Assembly (NCBI GenBank): GCA_050949705.1
Contig: JBMNGG010000003.1
Coordinates: forward strand, 124,001 to 188,000
Reading direction: 5' to 3'
Source: JBMNGG01 sp050949705
GTDB lineage: Bacteria > Bacillota > Thermosediminibacteria > Thermosediminibacterales > Tepidanaerobacteraceae
DNA: 64,000 bases
The position numbers and the translations under genes are program-made. Shown piece by piece: positions 9,321 to 17,633 of this stretch. The notes under the pieces were generated by a model. That model worked only from the letters and a program-made list of their open reading frames with translations, was not told the DNA's origin and searched no databases. How positions within the stretch are numbered: position 1 is the first letter of the stretch; each line of letters opens with the position of its first letter.

Positions 9321-9384
9321 ATTGTTATGAGGTCTATATAAATATATTTAAACTTAAAAATACGCAAAGTGGCTATAATAGTGG

Positions 9385-9423
9385 CGGTAGTTCCTGGGAC
9401 TGTAGAGAACTGCCGTTTTTTTT
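9385..9423 (+). terminator. Intrinsic terminator after the GntR gene
   Basis: A 9-bp stem (CGGTAGTTC / GAACTGCCG, one G-U pair) is followed by eight T residues. The 220 bp after it, up to the pilin gene, hold nothing recognisable. Confidence 0.88.
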
Positions 9424-9642
9424 ACTTATTTCTGTTGTCAGCTGATGATAGTACTATGAAAGAAGAGAAAGATTAATTTAAATCACGCTTTTGAATCAAT
9501 GTTGAAAAACAGTCAATCTTGTTATATATTACAATTAAATTGTTTCTCATAGAATTTTTTATAGTTCGTGAGAGTTTTCTTTACTTGTGTCACTATTTCT
9601 ATCATAGGACCTAAAATAAAGCTTAAGGAAGGGTGAAAATAT

Positions 9643-10020
9643 TTGTTCTTAAAGGGTGGAAGCATTTTACATGATAAAAGTAAGATAAATAAAGGCTTTA
9701 CTTTAATTGAACTCATCCTTGTTATTGCTATTTTGGGGATATTGGGTACAATAGCGATTCCCAGGGTTATCGGAGTTAAAGGTAATGCTGAAACACAGGT
9801 CAAAGATGTTAACGAGAAAATTATTATAAATGCATTGGAAAGATTTTATGCAGAAGAAGGAGAGTATCCCCCTACACCAACTGAAAGCAAACCACTAAAA
9901 GAATTGCTAAAAGATTACATAGATGCTGGTGATGAAATATTAGATAATTGGGAGTATAAGCGCACAGATAGAGACAATTATACATTAACATACAGTTCTG
10001 AATCGGGTTCAACTGAGTAA
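9643..10020 (+). CDS. Type IV pilin / type II secretion pseudopilin-like protein
   Basis: A small class III signal-peptide protein. KGFTLIELILVIAILGILG is a canonical prepilin cleavage motif (cut between G and F, E at +5) followed by the hydrophobic assembly helix. The C-terminal part (ALERFYAEEGEYP, then DNWEYKR) resembles GspG-type major pseudopilins. The TTG start follows AAGGAAGGG; no in-frame ATG is available before the motif. The unusual 18-residue leader is hydrophilic, as expected for this class. It is paired with the prepilin peptidase 63 bp downstream, but no assembly ATPase or platform gene is nearby. Confidence 0.85.
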   Translation: MFLKGGSILHDKSKINKGFTLIELILVIAILGILGTIAIPRVIGVKGNAETQVKDVNEKIIINALERFYAEEGEYPPTPTESKPLKELLKDYIDAGDEILDNWEYKRTDRDNYTLTYSSESGSTE

Positions 10021-10083
10021 CTTCCATTCCAGCGAGGGTTCACTACAACTAATTGTTTTTTATTTTCGAAAGGTGCTGAAACA

Positions 10084-10827
10084 TTGAAGGTACTTATTTT
10101 TATACTAGGAGCGGTTATAGGCAGCTTTATTAACGTATGCATATCTCGAATTCCCCAGGGTGAATCTGTGGTCTTTCCTCCATCTCATTGTCCCAAATGT
10201 GGTTATAACCTCAAGCCTTTGGATTTAGTTCCACTTTTGAGCTTTATATTGCTTAAGGGTAGGTGCCGCAAGTGTAATAGTCCTATTTCCATAAGATATT
10301 TGATAGTAGAGCTTTTGACGGGTTCTATATTTGTAATTGTATTCTTGAAATTCGGATTATCCCATGATTTATTTTTTGTATATGTTTTGATTACCTGTCT
10401 TATTATTTCTGCTTTTATTGATTTGGAACATGGAATTATTCCTGATGAGATAATTATACCCACTGTAGTTTTAGGTGCATTTTTAAACATTTTATTGCAC
10501 TTAGAAAGTTTTTTTGATTATCTGGCGGGTTTTTTACTTGGAGCTGGCATCATTTTGTTTATTGCCTTTGTTTCCGGTGGTGGTATGGGTGGTGGAGATG
10601 TCAAGCTTTTTGCTGCAGTTGGAATATTCTTAGGTCTGGATCTTACGATTTTGTCTATACTACTTGCTTTTATATCCGGAAGTATTGCTAGTATTATTCT
10701 TATATTTTTGGGTCTTAAAAAATTAAAAGATACAATTCCCTTTGGGCCTTTCATAGCTTTCGCTAGTATCTTTAGCTTGATTTTTGGACATAGAATCATC
10801 TTTTGGTATTTGAATGCATTCTTTTAA
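10084..10827 (+). CDS. pilD: Type 4 prepilin peptidase (A24 family)
   Basis: Membrane aspartyl protease that removes the leader of prepilins and N-methylates them. The N-terminus GAVIGSFINVCISRIPQGES is followed by the cytoplasmic zinc-binding pairs CPKC and CRKC, then several membrane helices. The two catalytic aspartates are in DLEHGIIPDE and GGGMGGGDVKL. The 247-aa length is normal. The TTG start follows AAAGGTG. Its substrate is almost certainly the pilin encoded immediately upstream, and possibly competence or pilus proteins elsewhere. Confidence 0.93.
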   Translation: MKVLIFILGAVIGSFINVCISRIPQGESVVFPPSHCPKCGYNLKPLDLVPLLSFILLKGRCRKCNSPISIRYLIVELLTGSIFVIVFLKFGLSHDLFFVYVLITCLIISAFIDLEHGIIPDEIIIPTVVLGAFLNILLHLESFFDYLAGFLLGAGIILFIAFVSGGGMGGGDVKLFAAVGIFLGLDLTILSILLAFISGSIASIILIFLGLKKLKDTIPFGPFIAFASIFSLIFGHRIIFWYLNAFF

Positions 10828-11002
10828 AAGAAAATAAATACAATTGAAAGATTATAAGAAAAAGTTTATTATTATATGTAATCTTATAATTTGTAATAGC
10901 TATGTTGCACTTATAAATGTTAATAGTAAATTCAGTGAAGATAACGGTACCTGCCGTCTTCTACACTTAAACCAATTATAAAACAAGAGGAAGGTGACCA
11001 AA

Positions 11003-11539
11003 ATGCGAAAAGCTATTTTTTCGGTACTGGTTCATAACGAATATGGTGTTGTTACAAGGATTTCTGGGCTTTTTACCAGGCGTGGTTTTAATATTACCAG
11101 CTTTACAGGTGAGGAAACTGAGGATCCCCGAATTTCCCGCATCACCATCGTAGCAAAGGGGGATGAGAGGGAGCTTTCACAGATTAAGAGTCAAGTAGAA
11201 AAATTAGTAGATGTTATAAAAGTGGTGGAGCTTGATATAAAATCTTCTGTCCAACGTGAACTAGCCCTTATAAAAGTTAAAACAGATGATAAAACTCGTA
11301 CGGAAGTATTCCAAATAGTGGAATCCTTCCGTGGCAAGATAATCGATATAGAGCCAGATGCGGTTATAATAGAGCTCACTGGAGATATTACTAAGGTTAA
11401 AGCATTTTTAAAGATAATGAACCACTATGGTATAATTGAGATAGTAAGGACCGGTAGTATAGCATTACAGCGGGGTAGGGAAAGCATATATGATGAACCG
11501 GATCCGGACCGGACACCAATAGAGGAGGAGACCATATGA
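11003..11539 (+). CDS. ilvN: Acetolactate synthase small (regulatory) subunit
   Basis: Regulatory subunit of acetohydroxyacid synthase, conferring valine feedback control on branched-chain amino-acid synthesis. The N-terminal ACT domain reads SVLVHNEYGVVTRISGLFTRRGFNI, with the family's C-terminal domain after it (VELTGD-like IIELTGDITKVKAFL). ATG chosen: GAGGAAGG lies about 7 nt upstream; a GTG three codons earlier lies within that site. The 178 aa include a slightly long acidic tail (DEPDPDRTPIEEE). No catalytic ilvB is adjacent; instead the gene overlaps ilvD by 4 bp. Confidence 0.92.
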   Translation: MRKAIFSVLVHNEYGVVTRISGLFTRRGFNITSFTGEETEDPRISRITIVAKGDERELSQIKSQVEKLVDVIKVVELDIKSSVQRELALIKVKTDDKTRTEVFQIVESFRGKIIDIEPDAVIIELTGDITKVKAFLKIMNHYGIIEIVRTGSIALQRGRESIYDEPDPDRTPIEEETI

Positions 11540-13194
11540 TAAGTGATAGAGTTAAAAAAGGAGTAATGAGAGCACCCCATCGGTCGTTGTTTTACGCTAT
11601 GGGTTATACAAAAGAAGAATTAGACAGGCCTTTGATTGGGATAGTAAACTCTCAAAACGAGATAATTCCTGGTCATGTACATCTTGATAATATAGCACAA
11701 GCTGCCAAAATGGGTGTTTCTATGGCCGGCGGTACACCAATGGAGTTTCCGGCTATCGGAGTATGTGACGGCATTGTAATGGGTCATATAGGTATGAAGT
11801 ATTCATTGGCTTCTAGAGAGCTTATTGCTGATTCTATAGAAGCCGTGGCTGTTGCCTATGGATTTGACGGCTTGGTTCTCATACCTAACTGTGACAAAGT
11901 GGTGCCGGCTATGCTTATGGCAGCAGCCAGAATTAATGTACCTGCTGTTGTTGTAAGTGGTGGTCCCATGTATGCAGGCAGATACAAAGGTGAAGATATA
12001 GACCTTAATACTTGCTTTGAAATGGTTTCTGCCTTTGCATCAGGGAAAATAACTGAAGAAGAATTAGAAGAAGTGGAACAGCATGCATGTCCTGGGTGCG
12101 GCTCCTGTTCTGGAATATTTACCGCAAATTCTATGAATTGTCTGACGGAAGTATTAGGAATGGGCCTCCCGGGAAATGGTACAATTGCTGCAACTAGCGG
12201 TGCCCGCATAGCTTTAGCCAAAAAAGCAGGTATGCAGGTTATGGAAATGGTTAAGCGAGATATAAAGCCTCGTGATATTATGACAAAAGAAGCTTTTAAA
12301 AATGCCATTACCGTTGATATGGGCATGGCGGGTTCTACCAATACTGTATTACATCTTCCCGCTATAGCGAATGAAGCTGGTATAAAGCTGGAACTTGACC
12401 TTTTTGATGACATAAGTAAAAACACCCCATATCTCGCCAAACTAAGTCCCAGTGGGCATCACCATGTTGAGGACTTTCACCAAGCTGGGGGTATTCCAGC
12501 TCTTATGAAAGAGCTTTCACGAAAACAATTAATAAACCTTGATTTAATCACAGTTACAGGTAAGACTGTGGGGGGAAATATAGCAGATGTAGAAATTAAA
12601 AATCCGGAAGTGATACGATCATTAGAAAATCCCTATAGAGAAACAGGAGGCCTTGCTATACTAAAGGGTAATTTGGCACCCGATGGTGCTGTGGTAAAAG
12701 AAGCAGCAGTAGCACCGGAAATGCTATACCATGAAGGACCGGCTAAAATATTTAATTCTGAAGAAGAAGCTGTTGAAGCGATCTATGCAGGAAAGATAGA
12801 AAAGGGCGATGTAGTGGTGATTCGTTATGAAGGGCCTAAAGGAGGGCCTGGGATGCGCGAAATGCTTTCCCCAACTTCTTCAATAGCAGGGATGGGTCTT
12901 GACAAAGACGTTGCTCTTATTACTGACGGGCGTTTCTCCGGAGCCACTCGTGGTGCTGCAATCGGACACATTTCCCCTGAGGCTATGGAAGGTGGCACAA
13001 TTGGACTGCTTAAGGATAAAGATATAATTCGAATTGATATAAAAAACCGCAAGATTGATGTCCTTTTATCTGAGGAGGAAATGGCTGATCGCCGTGCAAA
13101 ACGGCAGCTGCCGGAGCCAAAGGTAAAGACAGGGTATCTTTCCCGTTATGCCCGTTTAGTTACATCCGCATCCACAGGTGCAGTATTAAAATAA
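11536..13194 (+). CDS. ilvD: Dihydroxyacid dehydratase
   Basis: Fe-S enzyme dehydrating 2,3-dihydroxy acids to 2-oxo acids in valine, isoleucine and pantothenate synthesis. Expected Fe-S and active-site segments are present: NSQNEI near residue 37, NCDKVVPAMLMAAAR, and HACPGCGSCSGIFTANSMNC. The C-terminal GRFSGATRGAAIGHISPEA completes the family pattern. Length is 552 aa. It starts on an ATGA overlap with ilvN, so the two are translationally coupled. It is followed by a two-way terminator shared with the converging LysM gene. Confidence 0.96.
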   Translation: MISDRVKKGVMRAPHRSLFYAMGYTKEELDRPLIGIVNSQNEIIPGHVHLDNIAQAAKMGVSMAGGTPMEFPAIGVCDGIVMGHIGMKYSLASRELIADSIEAVAVAYGFDGLVLIPNCDKVVPAMLMAAARINVPAVVVSGGPMYAGRYKGEDIDLNTCFEMVSAFASGKITEEELEEVEQHACPGCGSCSGIFTANSMNCLTEVLGMGLPGNGTIAATSGARIALAKKAGMQVMEMVKRDIKPRDIMTKEAFKNAITVDMGMAGSTNTVLHLPAIANEAGIKLELDLFDDISKNTPYLAKLSPSGHHHVEDFHQAGGIPALMKELSRKQLINLDLITVTGKTVGGNIADVEIKNPEVIRSLENPYRETGGLAILKGNLAPDGAVVKEAAVAPEMLYHEGPAKIFNSEEEAVEAIYAGKIEKGDVVVIRYEGPKGGPGMREMLSPTSSIAGMGLDKDVALITDGRFSGATRGAAIGHISPEAMEGGTIGLLKDKDIIRIDIKNRKIDVLLSEEEMADRRAKRQLPEPKVKTGYLSRYARLVTSASTGAVLK

Positions 13195-13210
13195 TTATTG
13201 AAAAATAATT

Positions 13211-13251
13211 TACCCCCTGATCTTCATAATTAATTGGAAGATTAGGGGGTA
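13211..13251. terminator. Bidirectional terminator between ilvD and the LysM gene
   Basis: A 15-bp stem (TACCCCCTGATCTTC with GAAGATTAGGGGGTA, one G-U pair) with an 11-nt AT-rich loop. It is flanked by A-rich sequence on the left and T-rich on the right, and lies between convergent genes. Confidence 0.9.
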
Positions 13252-13257
13252 TTATTA

Positions 13258-13635
13258 TCACCGAAACCCAATTAAAGGAATTCTAAGGACTTGGCCTGGA
13301 TAAATAACGTCACCGGGGCCTTCAAGGCTACTTGCTTCAACAATACCTTCTACAGTTGAGTCGAACCTTCTGGCTATAGCTGTCAAAGTATCTCCTCGCT
13401 GTACAACGTATAGTACTTGCTGCCTTATATAAGGTTGCAACATGGAAAAGGGATCCGCACCGTCTATATCGCCATACGTATGTTTATGGTCTCTTGGAAT
13501 AAACAGGATTTGCCCAGGAAAAATCAACATATCGGTTCCTACCCAGTTGTGTTCGATTATTTCTTGAATAGTTACATTAAAACGGTTTGCTATCATACCG
13601 AGAGTGTCACCAGGCTGTACGATGTATATTATCAT
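13258..13635 (-). CDS. Small protein with two LysM domains
   Basis: A 125-aa protein made almost entirely of two LysM repeats, which bind peptidoglycan or related glycans. The first is YIVQPGDTLGMIANRFNVTI (residues ~4-48) and the second is YVVQRGDTLTAIARRFDSTV (~75-120), each ending in a PGQ-LxIP motif. There is no signal peptide or membrane segment. Such bare LysM proteins in spore formers are often spore-coat or cortex associated, which is inference. The ribosome site AAAGGAGG precedes the ATG. The short linker (RDHKHTYGDIDGADPF) is not conserved in any family I recognise. Confidence 0.85.
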   Translation of the reverse strand: MIIYIVQPGDTLGMIANRFNVTIQEIIEHNWVGTDMLIFPGQILFIPRDHKHTYGDIDGADPFSMLQPYIRQQVLYVVQRGDTLTAIARRFDSTVEGIVEASSLEGPGDVIYPGQVLRIPLIGFR

Positions 13636-13780
13636 TCCACCATCCTCCTTTAAATACTTTAATATTATATTATTCAGCTGGGTTAAAAAGTTTACTTAAA
13701 TTATTATAGATGTCTGGGAAGCCTCAGAAAAAGTCAAACATTATGGCAAATATCAAAAAGTATTCTTGAGCAACAAAACT

Positions 13781-13909
13781 GTCGTTCTGAACCCAAAATG
13801 ACAGTCTTTTCGAGGGCCTAAACTTCATTCTGAGTGAAAAAGCTACTCTTAGCAAAAAAACCGTCATCCAGAGACCAAAAAACTGTCATTCCAAGCAACA
13901 ATGTTTACC
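13781..13909. repeat. Decayed fragments of the 85-bp hairpin repeat
   Basis: At least four imperfect matches to the terminal motif GTCATTCTGAG lie in this stretch (near 13781, 13825, 13863 and 13884), immediately left of an intact copy. They look like remnants of older insertions. The rest of this long gene-free gap has no ORF. Confidence 0.55.
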
Positions 13910-13994
13910 GTCATCCTGAGCGACAGCGAAGGATCTTATACTAGCCGCGCAGCATATAAGATTCTTCATTTCACTTCGTTTCATTCAGAATGAC
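13910..13994. repeat. 85-bp dispersed hairpin repeat, copy A
   Basis: The element starts GTCATCCTGAG and ends CAGAATGAC, giving terminal inverted repeats. Inside, GAAGGATCTTATA and TATAAGATTCTTC form a second inverted pair around GCCGCGCAGC. An 85-bp copy with seven differences lies at the carB 3' end. There is no coding capacity, so it is a miniature, MITE- or REP-like repeat. GTCATTCTGAGCGAAGCGAA-type repeats of this look occur in many bacterial genomes. Confidence 0.85.
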
Positions 13995-14077
13995 ACGGTC
14001 CTACCACTTCGTTTTAATCAATATGATAAAACCAGGAATTTTAAAAGGCCTCCAATACACTTAACATATGAAATCAA

Positions 14078-14117
14078 AAGGGGCTGCCCCAAATCATAAG
14101 ATTTGGGGCAGCCCCTT
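14078..14117 (-). terminator. Terminator of the NEW3-ABC operon
   Basis: A perfect 18-bp GC-rich stem (arm AAGGGGCTGCCCCAAATC) with loop ATAA. Read on the minus strand it is followed by TTTGATTT. It lies about 50 bp past the permease stop codon. Confidence 0.9.
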
Positions 14118-14169
14118 AAAAGTAATTTAAACTATCACCTATTCATAAATTCATTAAATAGACTATATA

Positions 14170-15186
14170 TCATGCACGTATTTCCTGCCGTAAGAAAAGG
14201 GTATATGTTATGCCGAAAATAATCAGAGTGCCTGCTATAAGACCCGTAAGATGTGGCCATATAAGAAGCAAGCTCTGTCCAAGGGGTAAAAATCCTGCAA
14301 TAGAGCCATATGCCTGTTCCAGCAACACTGGTCCCAGAGTTCTAACACTTGGAGACAGCAGGGTCACAGCTGCCTCACTATATAGTGTAGACGGGGACAG
14401 CCTGCTTAAGCCCTGAGTGACACGGACATTGTTAAGCTGTGTCAAGGTACTGGCGTTCTTAGTTAAAGGATAAATGGCATCAGCTAACATACCGGCTAAA
14501 ATCGGTAGAAAGATGGAAAAGAAAAGCCATATGGCAATACCACACAGGGCAGATGTTGCTGTTTGACGAAAAATAAGAGAAAGCAGCATTCCCAAAGCCA
14601 ACCAAAAAGCCATATACACTATACTTATAGCAAGATATAGCAGGAGTCTTAAAATCTCTTCACTTGTGGGTGGCACTCCTGTCATGAGAATACCCATACC
14701 TGCTACGAAACCGCCCAAAGCTAGGGTCATGAGACTGAGCACAAAGAGTCTGGCAAGAAATTTTCCGTTTATAACATCATCACGATATATTGGCTGTGCC
14801 AAAAGTCTAGTCAATGACCCGCTGTTTTGCTCACCATTGATGGCATCGAAGCCCATAGAAATACCCACAAGGGGTCCCAATAGTGATAGAAACCATGTAA
14901 AGGATGGAAGAGAAGTTCCAGAGGTGGTAAATAGCCGAATTAAAATAAAATTTGCTACAGAATCTTCAGTAGCTGCTCTTATATTTGAGGCTGCCGAGTA
15001 AAAAGATGCTACTCCAGTGAGAGCTATTAATCCAAATAATATAACATATCTTGTACTGGAAAGCTGATCAGACAGCTCTTTTAAAAACACAGTTTCCAAA
15101 CTGTTTATATCTCTTTTTTTAAACAAATTTCTGAGGTTGTTTTGACACCATCCTGTTACTTTATCAAGAAATGTTGACCTAACCAT
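14170..15186 (-). CDS. ABC-2 type transporter permease
   Basis: Membrane subunit of an ABC exporter. The start was set at the ATG (MVRSTFLDKVTGW) behind GGGGAGGGGAAAG, overlapping the ATPase gene by 8 bp; the open frame extends 16 codons further but without a ribosome site. The 338-aa protein has six predicted hydrophobic segments. It also has the NosY-type segment GFDAINGEQNSGSLTRLLAQPIYRDDVINGKF, of which INGEQNSGSLTRLLAQPI is the core motif. It is the last gene of a three-gene operon with an ATPase and a NEW3 membrane protein. The exported substrate is unknown. Confidence 0.88.
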   Translation of the reverse strand: MVRSTFLDKVTGWCQNNLRNLFKKRDINSLETVFLKELSDQLSSTRYVILFGLIALTGVASFYSAASNIRAATEDSVANFILIRLFTTSGTSLPSFTWFLSLLGPLVGISMGFDAINGEQNSGSLTRLLAQPIYRDDVINGKFLARLFVLSLMTLALGGFVAGMGILMTGVPPTSEEILRLLLYLAISIVYMAFWLALGMLLSLIFRQTATSALCGIAIWLFFSIFLPILAGMLADAIYPLTKNASTLTQLNNVRVTQGLSRLSPSTLYSEAAVTLLSPSVRTLGPVLLEQAYGSIAGFLPLGQSLLLIWPHLTGLIAGTLIIFGITYTLFLRQEIRA

Positions 15187-16132
15187 GAACTTTCCCCTCC
15201 CCTTCTTGAAAATAGCGATGATAAATATCATCAAGATCAGAGCCGCGTATTTTCATATGATAGACATCTACATCCTTTGCCACAAGTTCCTTAATAATTT
15301 TTGGGGCAAGTTCTCCGCTTTGTCCTTTTACAACTATCATGTCTTGTTGAGTTTCCACGGAATTAATATCGGGTATAGTTTTTATTAGCTCAATGGGAAG
15401 AGCCGACATGGGTCTTACTTTAAGCTCAATTATCTCCTCATTTCCCATACCTTTTGCCAGTTCAGCAATACTACCTACAGCAATCAATTTACCCTTGACA
15501 AAGATCCCTACTCTATCACAAATAGCTTGGATCTGATGGAGAAGGTGGGAGGATATCAGAATAGTTTTCCCCTCATTTTTTCCCAATTGCTGTATTATAT
15601 CAAGTAGTTCCATAGTTCCCTCGGGGTCAAGGCCCAGCGTGGGTTCATCCAGAAAGATTACCTCAGGATCTTTTAAAAGCACATCTGCTATACCCAGACG
15701 CTGACGCATACCTCGAGAATATTCACGGACTTTTCGGTTTGAAGCCTCTTTAAGTCCAACTTTTATCATCAATTCTTCAATTATATTATTTGCTCTATCC
15801 GGAGAAATTCCATTTAGTCTTGCAGTGTAAAAAAGGTTTTCTCTTCCGGTCATATCACCATAAAAGCCCATGTTATCGGGCATATATCCCACCATTTTCT
15901 TTACCTTTAGGGGTTGACGTACCGGATCAAGTCCGGCTACTCTTATACTGCCAGAGCTGGGCTCAGAGAGACCCATCAACATTAGTATAGTAGTGGTTTT
16001 ACCGGCACCATTTGGTCCGAGAAGGCCGAAAATCTCACCTTTTGATATTGTAAGGTTCAGATTGTCCACAGCGGTTATTGGACCATAATTCTTTGTGAGT
16101 TCTTGAGTTTCTATCATTATTCGCTTATGCAT
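15179..16132 (-). CDS. ABC transporter ATP-binding protein (CcmA/NosF type)
   Basis: Cytoplasmic ATPase of the export cassette. Walker A is GPNGAGKTT, the signature is YSRGMRQRLGIADVLL, Walker B is VIFLDEPTLGLDP, and the H-loop is ISSHLL. The ~90-residue C-terminal extension (ELKVRPMSALPIELI, then VVKGQSGELAPKII) is the regulatory domain usual in this subgroup. Length is 317 aa. Its start is two bases from the stop of the NEW3 gene, with GGCGGCGA as a weak ribosome site, so coupling is likely. Confidence 0.92.
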   Translation of the reverse strand: MHKRIMIETQELTKNYGPITAVDNLNLTISKGEIFGLLGPNGAGKTTTILMLMGLSEPSSGSIRVAGLDPVRQPLKVKKMVGYMPDNMGFYGDMTGRENLFYTARLNGISPDRANNIIEELMIKVGLKEASNRKVREYSRGMRQRLGIADVLLKDPEVIFLDEPTLGLDPEGTMELLDIIQQLGKNEGKTILISSHLLHQIQAICDRVGIFVKGKLIAVGSIAELAKGMGNEEIIELKVRPMSALPIELIKTIPDINSVETQQDMIVVKGQSGELAPKIIKELVAKDVDVYHMKIRGSDLDDIYHRYFQEGEGKVHG

Positions 16133-16134
16133 AT

Positions 16135-17307
16135 TTATCGCCGCCCATATTTTTTAAAGGTCCAAGCAACCCATGATATTACCCCTACAATTATTACTGC
16201 TCCCACTAAGCCCCAAATTGTAGAGGTGTGAACTGTCACCCGAATATCAGTTTTTTCAGAGGTTTCACTAGCTGAAGCATTAATGCTCAGCACATAATCT
16301 CCGGCAATGGCTTTACCGTCCGGGGTAATAAAAGCAGTAACCTGCTGTTTTTCTCCACTTTTTATTCGCTCTATCTTTTCAGGTTCAAAGGTGACTGCCC
16401 ATCCTGGTGGAGCAGAAGCGGAAAGATTTATTGACTGCAAATCAGCACTGCCTTGATTTTCGAGCTCAAGAGTCAATGACCCCTTTCGACCAGCTGTCAA
16501 GTCTGCATTTAATCGCCCTGTAGGTGTAGAAAGTTTAAGTCGATAAGTACCGGAAATTTCTACCTCCAGATCAGCTTTGGCTACATCACTGCCATGAACT
16601 GCCGCTGCTGTTATAGTATATTTTCCGGCTTTAACCCCTTTGGGAGGCTGGACGTTTATATCGAGGTCTTGGGATTTTCCGGGTTCCAAACTTAAACTAG
16701 TAATTTGGTTATTTTCGTAAGCTGGCTTAAAAGATATTTGCCAGCCCTCTGGAGCACTAGCACCAAGGGTGTAGAATCTAGCACGGCCACTGTTATTATA
16801 TAGTGTTCCTCTGAAACTAAAGGTCGCCGTATCGGGACCTGAAAGTGATGGATATTGAACTTCAATTTCGTCAGAGCCCCTAGCGTCTGCATCGATTTTT
16901 ATATTCAATGATAGTTTAGCCTGTCCTCCACCAGAAGCTTCCACTGTAATAATATAGTCGCCGTTTTCCACATCAGATGGAATCTGAACTCTAAGTTCTG
17001 CTCGTGCTGCATCATTTCCTTGCACGTAAACCCTATGAATCTCCATTCCGTCACCGTAAATTCCCGTGGTCCAACCAGAAGGTGCTGAAGTCACTTCAAG
17101 GTCTACAAATCCCGACCCGTTTATGGTAAGTGGAAAAGTTATACTGCTACCAGGCTGAGCTGAAATTCCAGGATAGGGAGTAGAAATCGACAGCGGGCCA
17201 GCGCCATAAGATGTACCGGCTGTCAATGACCAAATAAGCATGGACATTACTAGAATTTTACTTAGAGTATTTAGGTTAAGAACTGTAAACTTTGATAAAC
17301 TTGACAA
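16135..17307 (-). CDS. Membrane-anchored NEW3-domain (COG1470-like) protein
   Basis: Extracytoplasmic beta-domain protein with an N-terminal signal segment (MLIWSLTAGTSYGAGP cleavage region). Three or so immunoglobulin-like NEW3 modules follow, each carrying an APPGW- or PSGW-like motif (APSGWTTGIYG, APEGWQISF, APPGWAVTFEP) and an AGKYTI/AGDYVL edge. A single C-terminal helix (IWGLVGAVIIVGVISWVAW) ends in KKYGRR, so the bulk faces outside. It leads an operon with an ABC ATPase and permease, an arrangement seen in other Firmicutes. It may present or receive the exported substrate; function is unproven. Confidence 0.85.
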   Translation of the reverse strand: MSSLSKFTVLNLNTLSKILVMSMLIWSLTAGTSYGAGPLSISTPYPGISAQPGSSITFPLTINGSGFVDLEVTSAPSGWTTGIYGDGMEIHRVYVQGNDAARAELRVQIPSDVENGDYIITVEASGGGQAKLSLNIKIDADARGSDEIEVQYPSLSGPDTATFSFRGTLYNNSGRARFYTLGASAPEGWQISFKPAYENNQITSLSLEPGKSQDLDINVQPPKGVKAGKYTITAAAVHGSDVAKADLEVEISGTYRLKLSTPTGRLNADLTAGRKGSLTLELENQGSADLQSINLSASAPPGWAVTFEPEKIERIKSGEKQQVTAFITPDGKAIAGDYVLSINASASETSEKTDIRVTVHTSTIWGLVGAVIIVGVISWVAWTFKKYGRR

Positions 17308-17339
17308 ATCTCATCACCTTTCTTTTGAAATTATCTGTA

Positions 17340-17360
17340 TTTTACATTGACATTGTAAAA
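17340..17360. promoter_or_regulatory. Palindromic operator candidate upstream of the NEW3-ABC operon
   Basis: Arms TTTTACA and TGTAAAA are separated by 7 bp, 33 bp upstream of the NEW3 gene start on the minus strand. Its symmetry suits a dimeric repressor. No cognate regulator gene is adjacent, so this is a sequence-only suggestion. Confidence 0.4.
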
Positions 17361-17452
17361 TAAAATTTTGAAAAAAGTGTGAGGAATTTGTTATAGTTTT
17401 GTTAACAACAGAACGATTGAACTGCCAAGCAGATTCCTTGAATGAATAATTG

Positions 17453-17483
17453 TGAATAATTGGGGACGGTTCCTAATTATTCA
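17453..17483. repeat. GGGACGGTTC stem-loop repeat, copy 1
   Basis: Arms TGAATAATT and AATTATTCA flank GGGGACGGTTCCT. The same GGGACGGTTC centre recurs at 51.2 kb with a different but again complementary pair of arms. The element is non-coding and lies between the divergent NEW3 operon and recQ. Apart from this and the palindrome at 17340, the gap holds nothing recognisable. Confidence 0.75.
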
Positions 17484-17633
17484 TATTCATAAACCCAGGT
17501 AAGTCAAGCTGATCTTAAAACATTATTAAAAAGAAGATGCTTTTATTATACCATACTTGTGAGCTAAGGTTATATAGTTATTGAACCATCCATATGTAGT
17601 TTGATACAATAATGGTCAAGATGAGGTGAACTA

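Noticed and set aside
10828..11002. T-box leader for ilvN-ilvD
   Set aside because: The 166-bp gap is too short and lacks the TGGnACCGCG-type T-box; only a weak hairpin (GAAGATAACGG / CCGTCTTC) is visible.
12000..12440. Minus-strand 194-codon open frame inside ilvD
   Set aside because: It lies entirely opposite a strongly conserved ilvD coding region and has no ribosome site; it is a shadow frame.
13636..14169. CRISPR array or tandem repeat array
   Set aside because: The GTCATTCTGAG-like pieces are irregularly spaced and diverged, with no constant repeat or spacer length.
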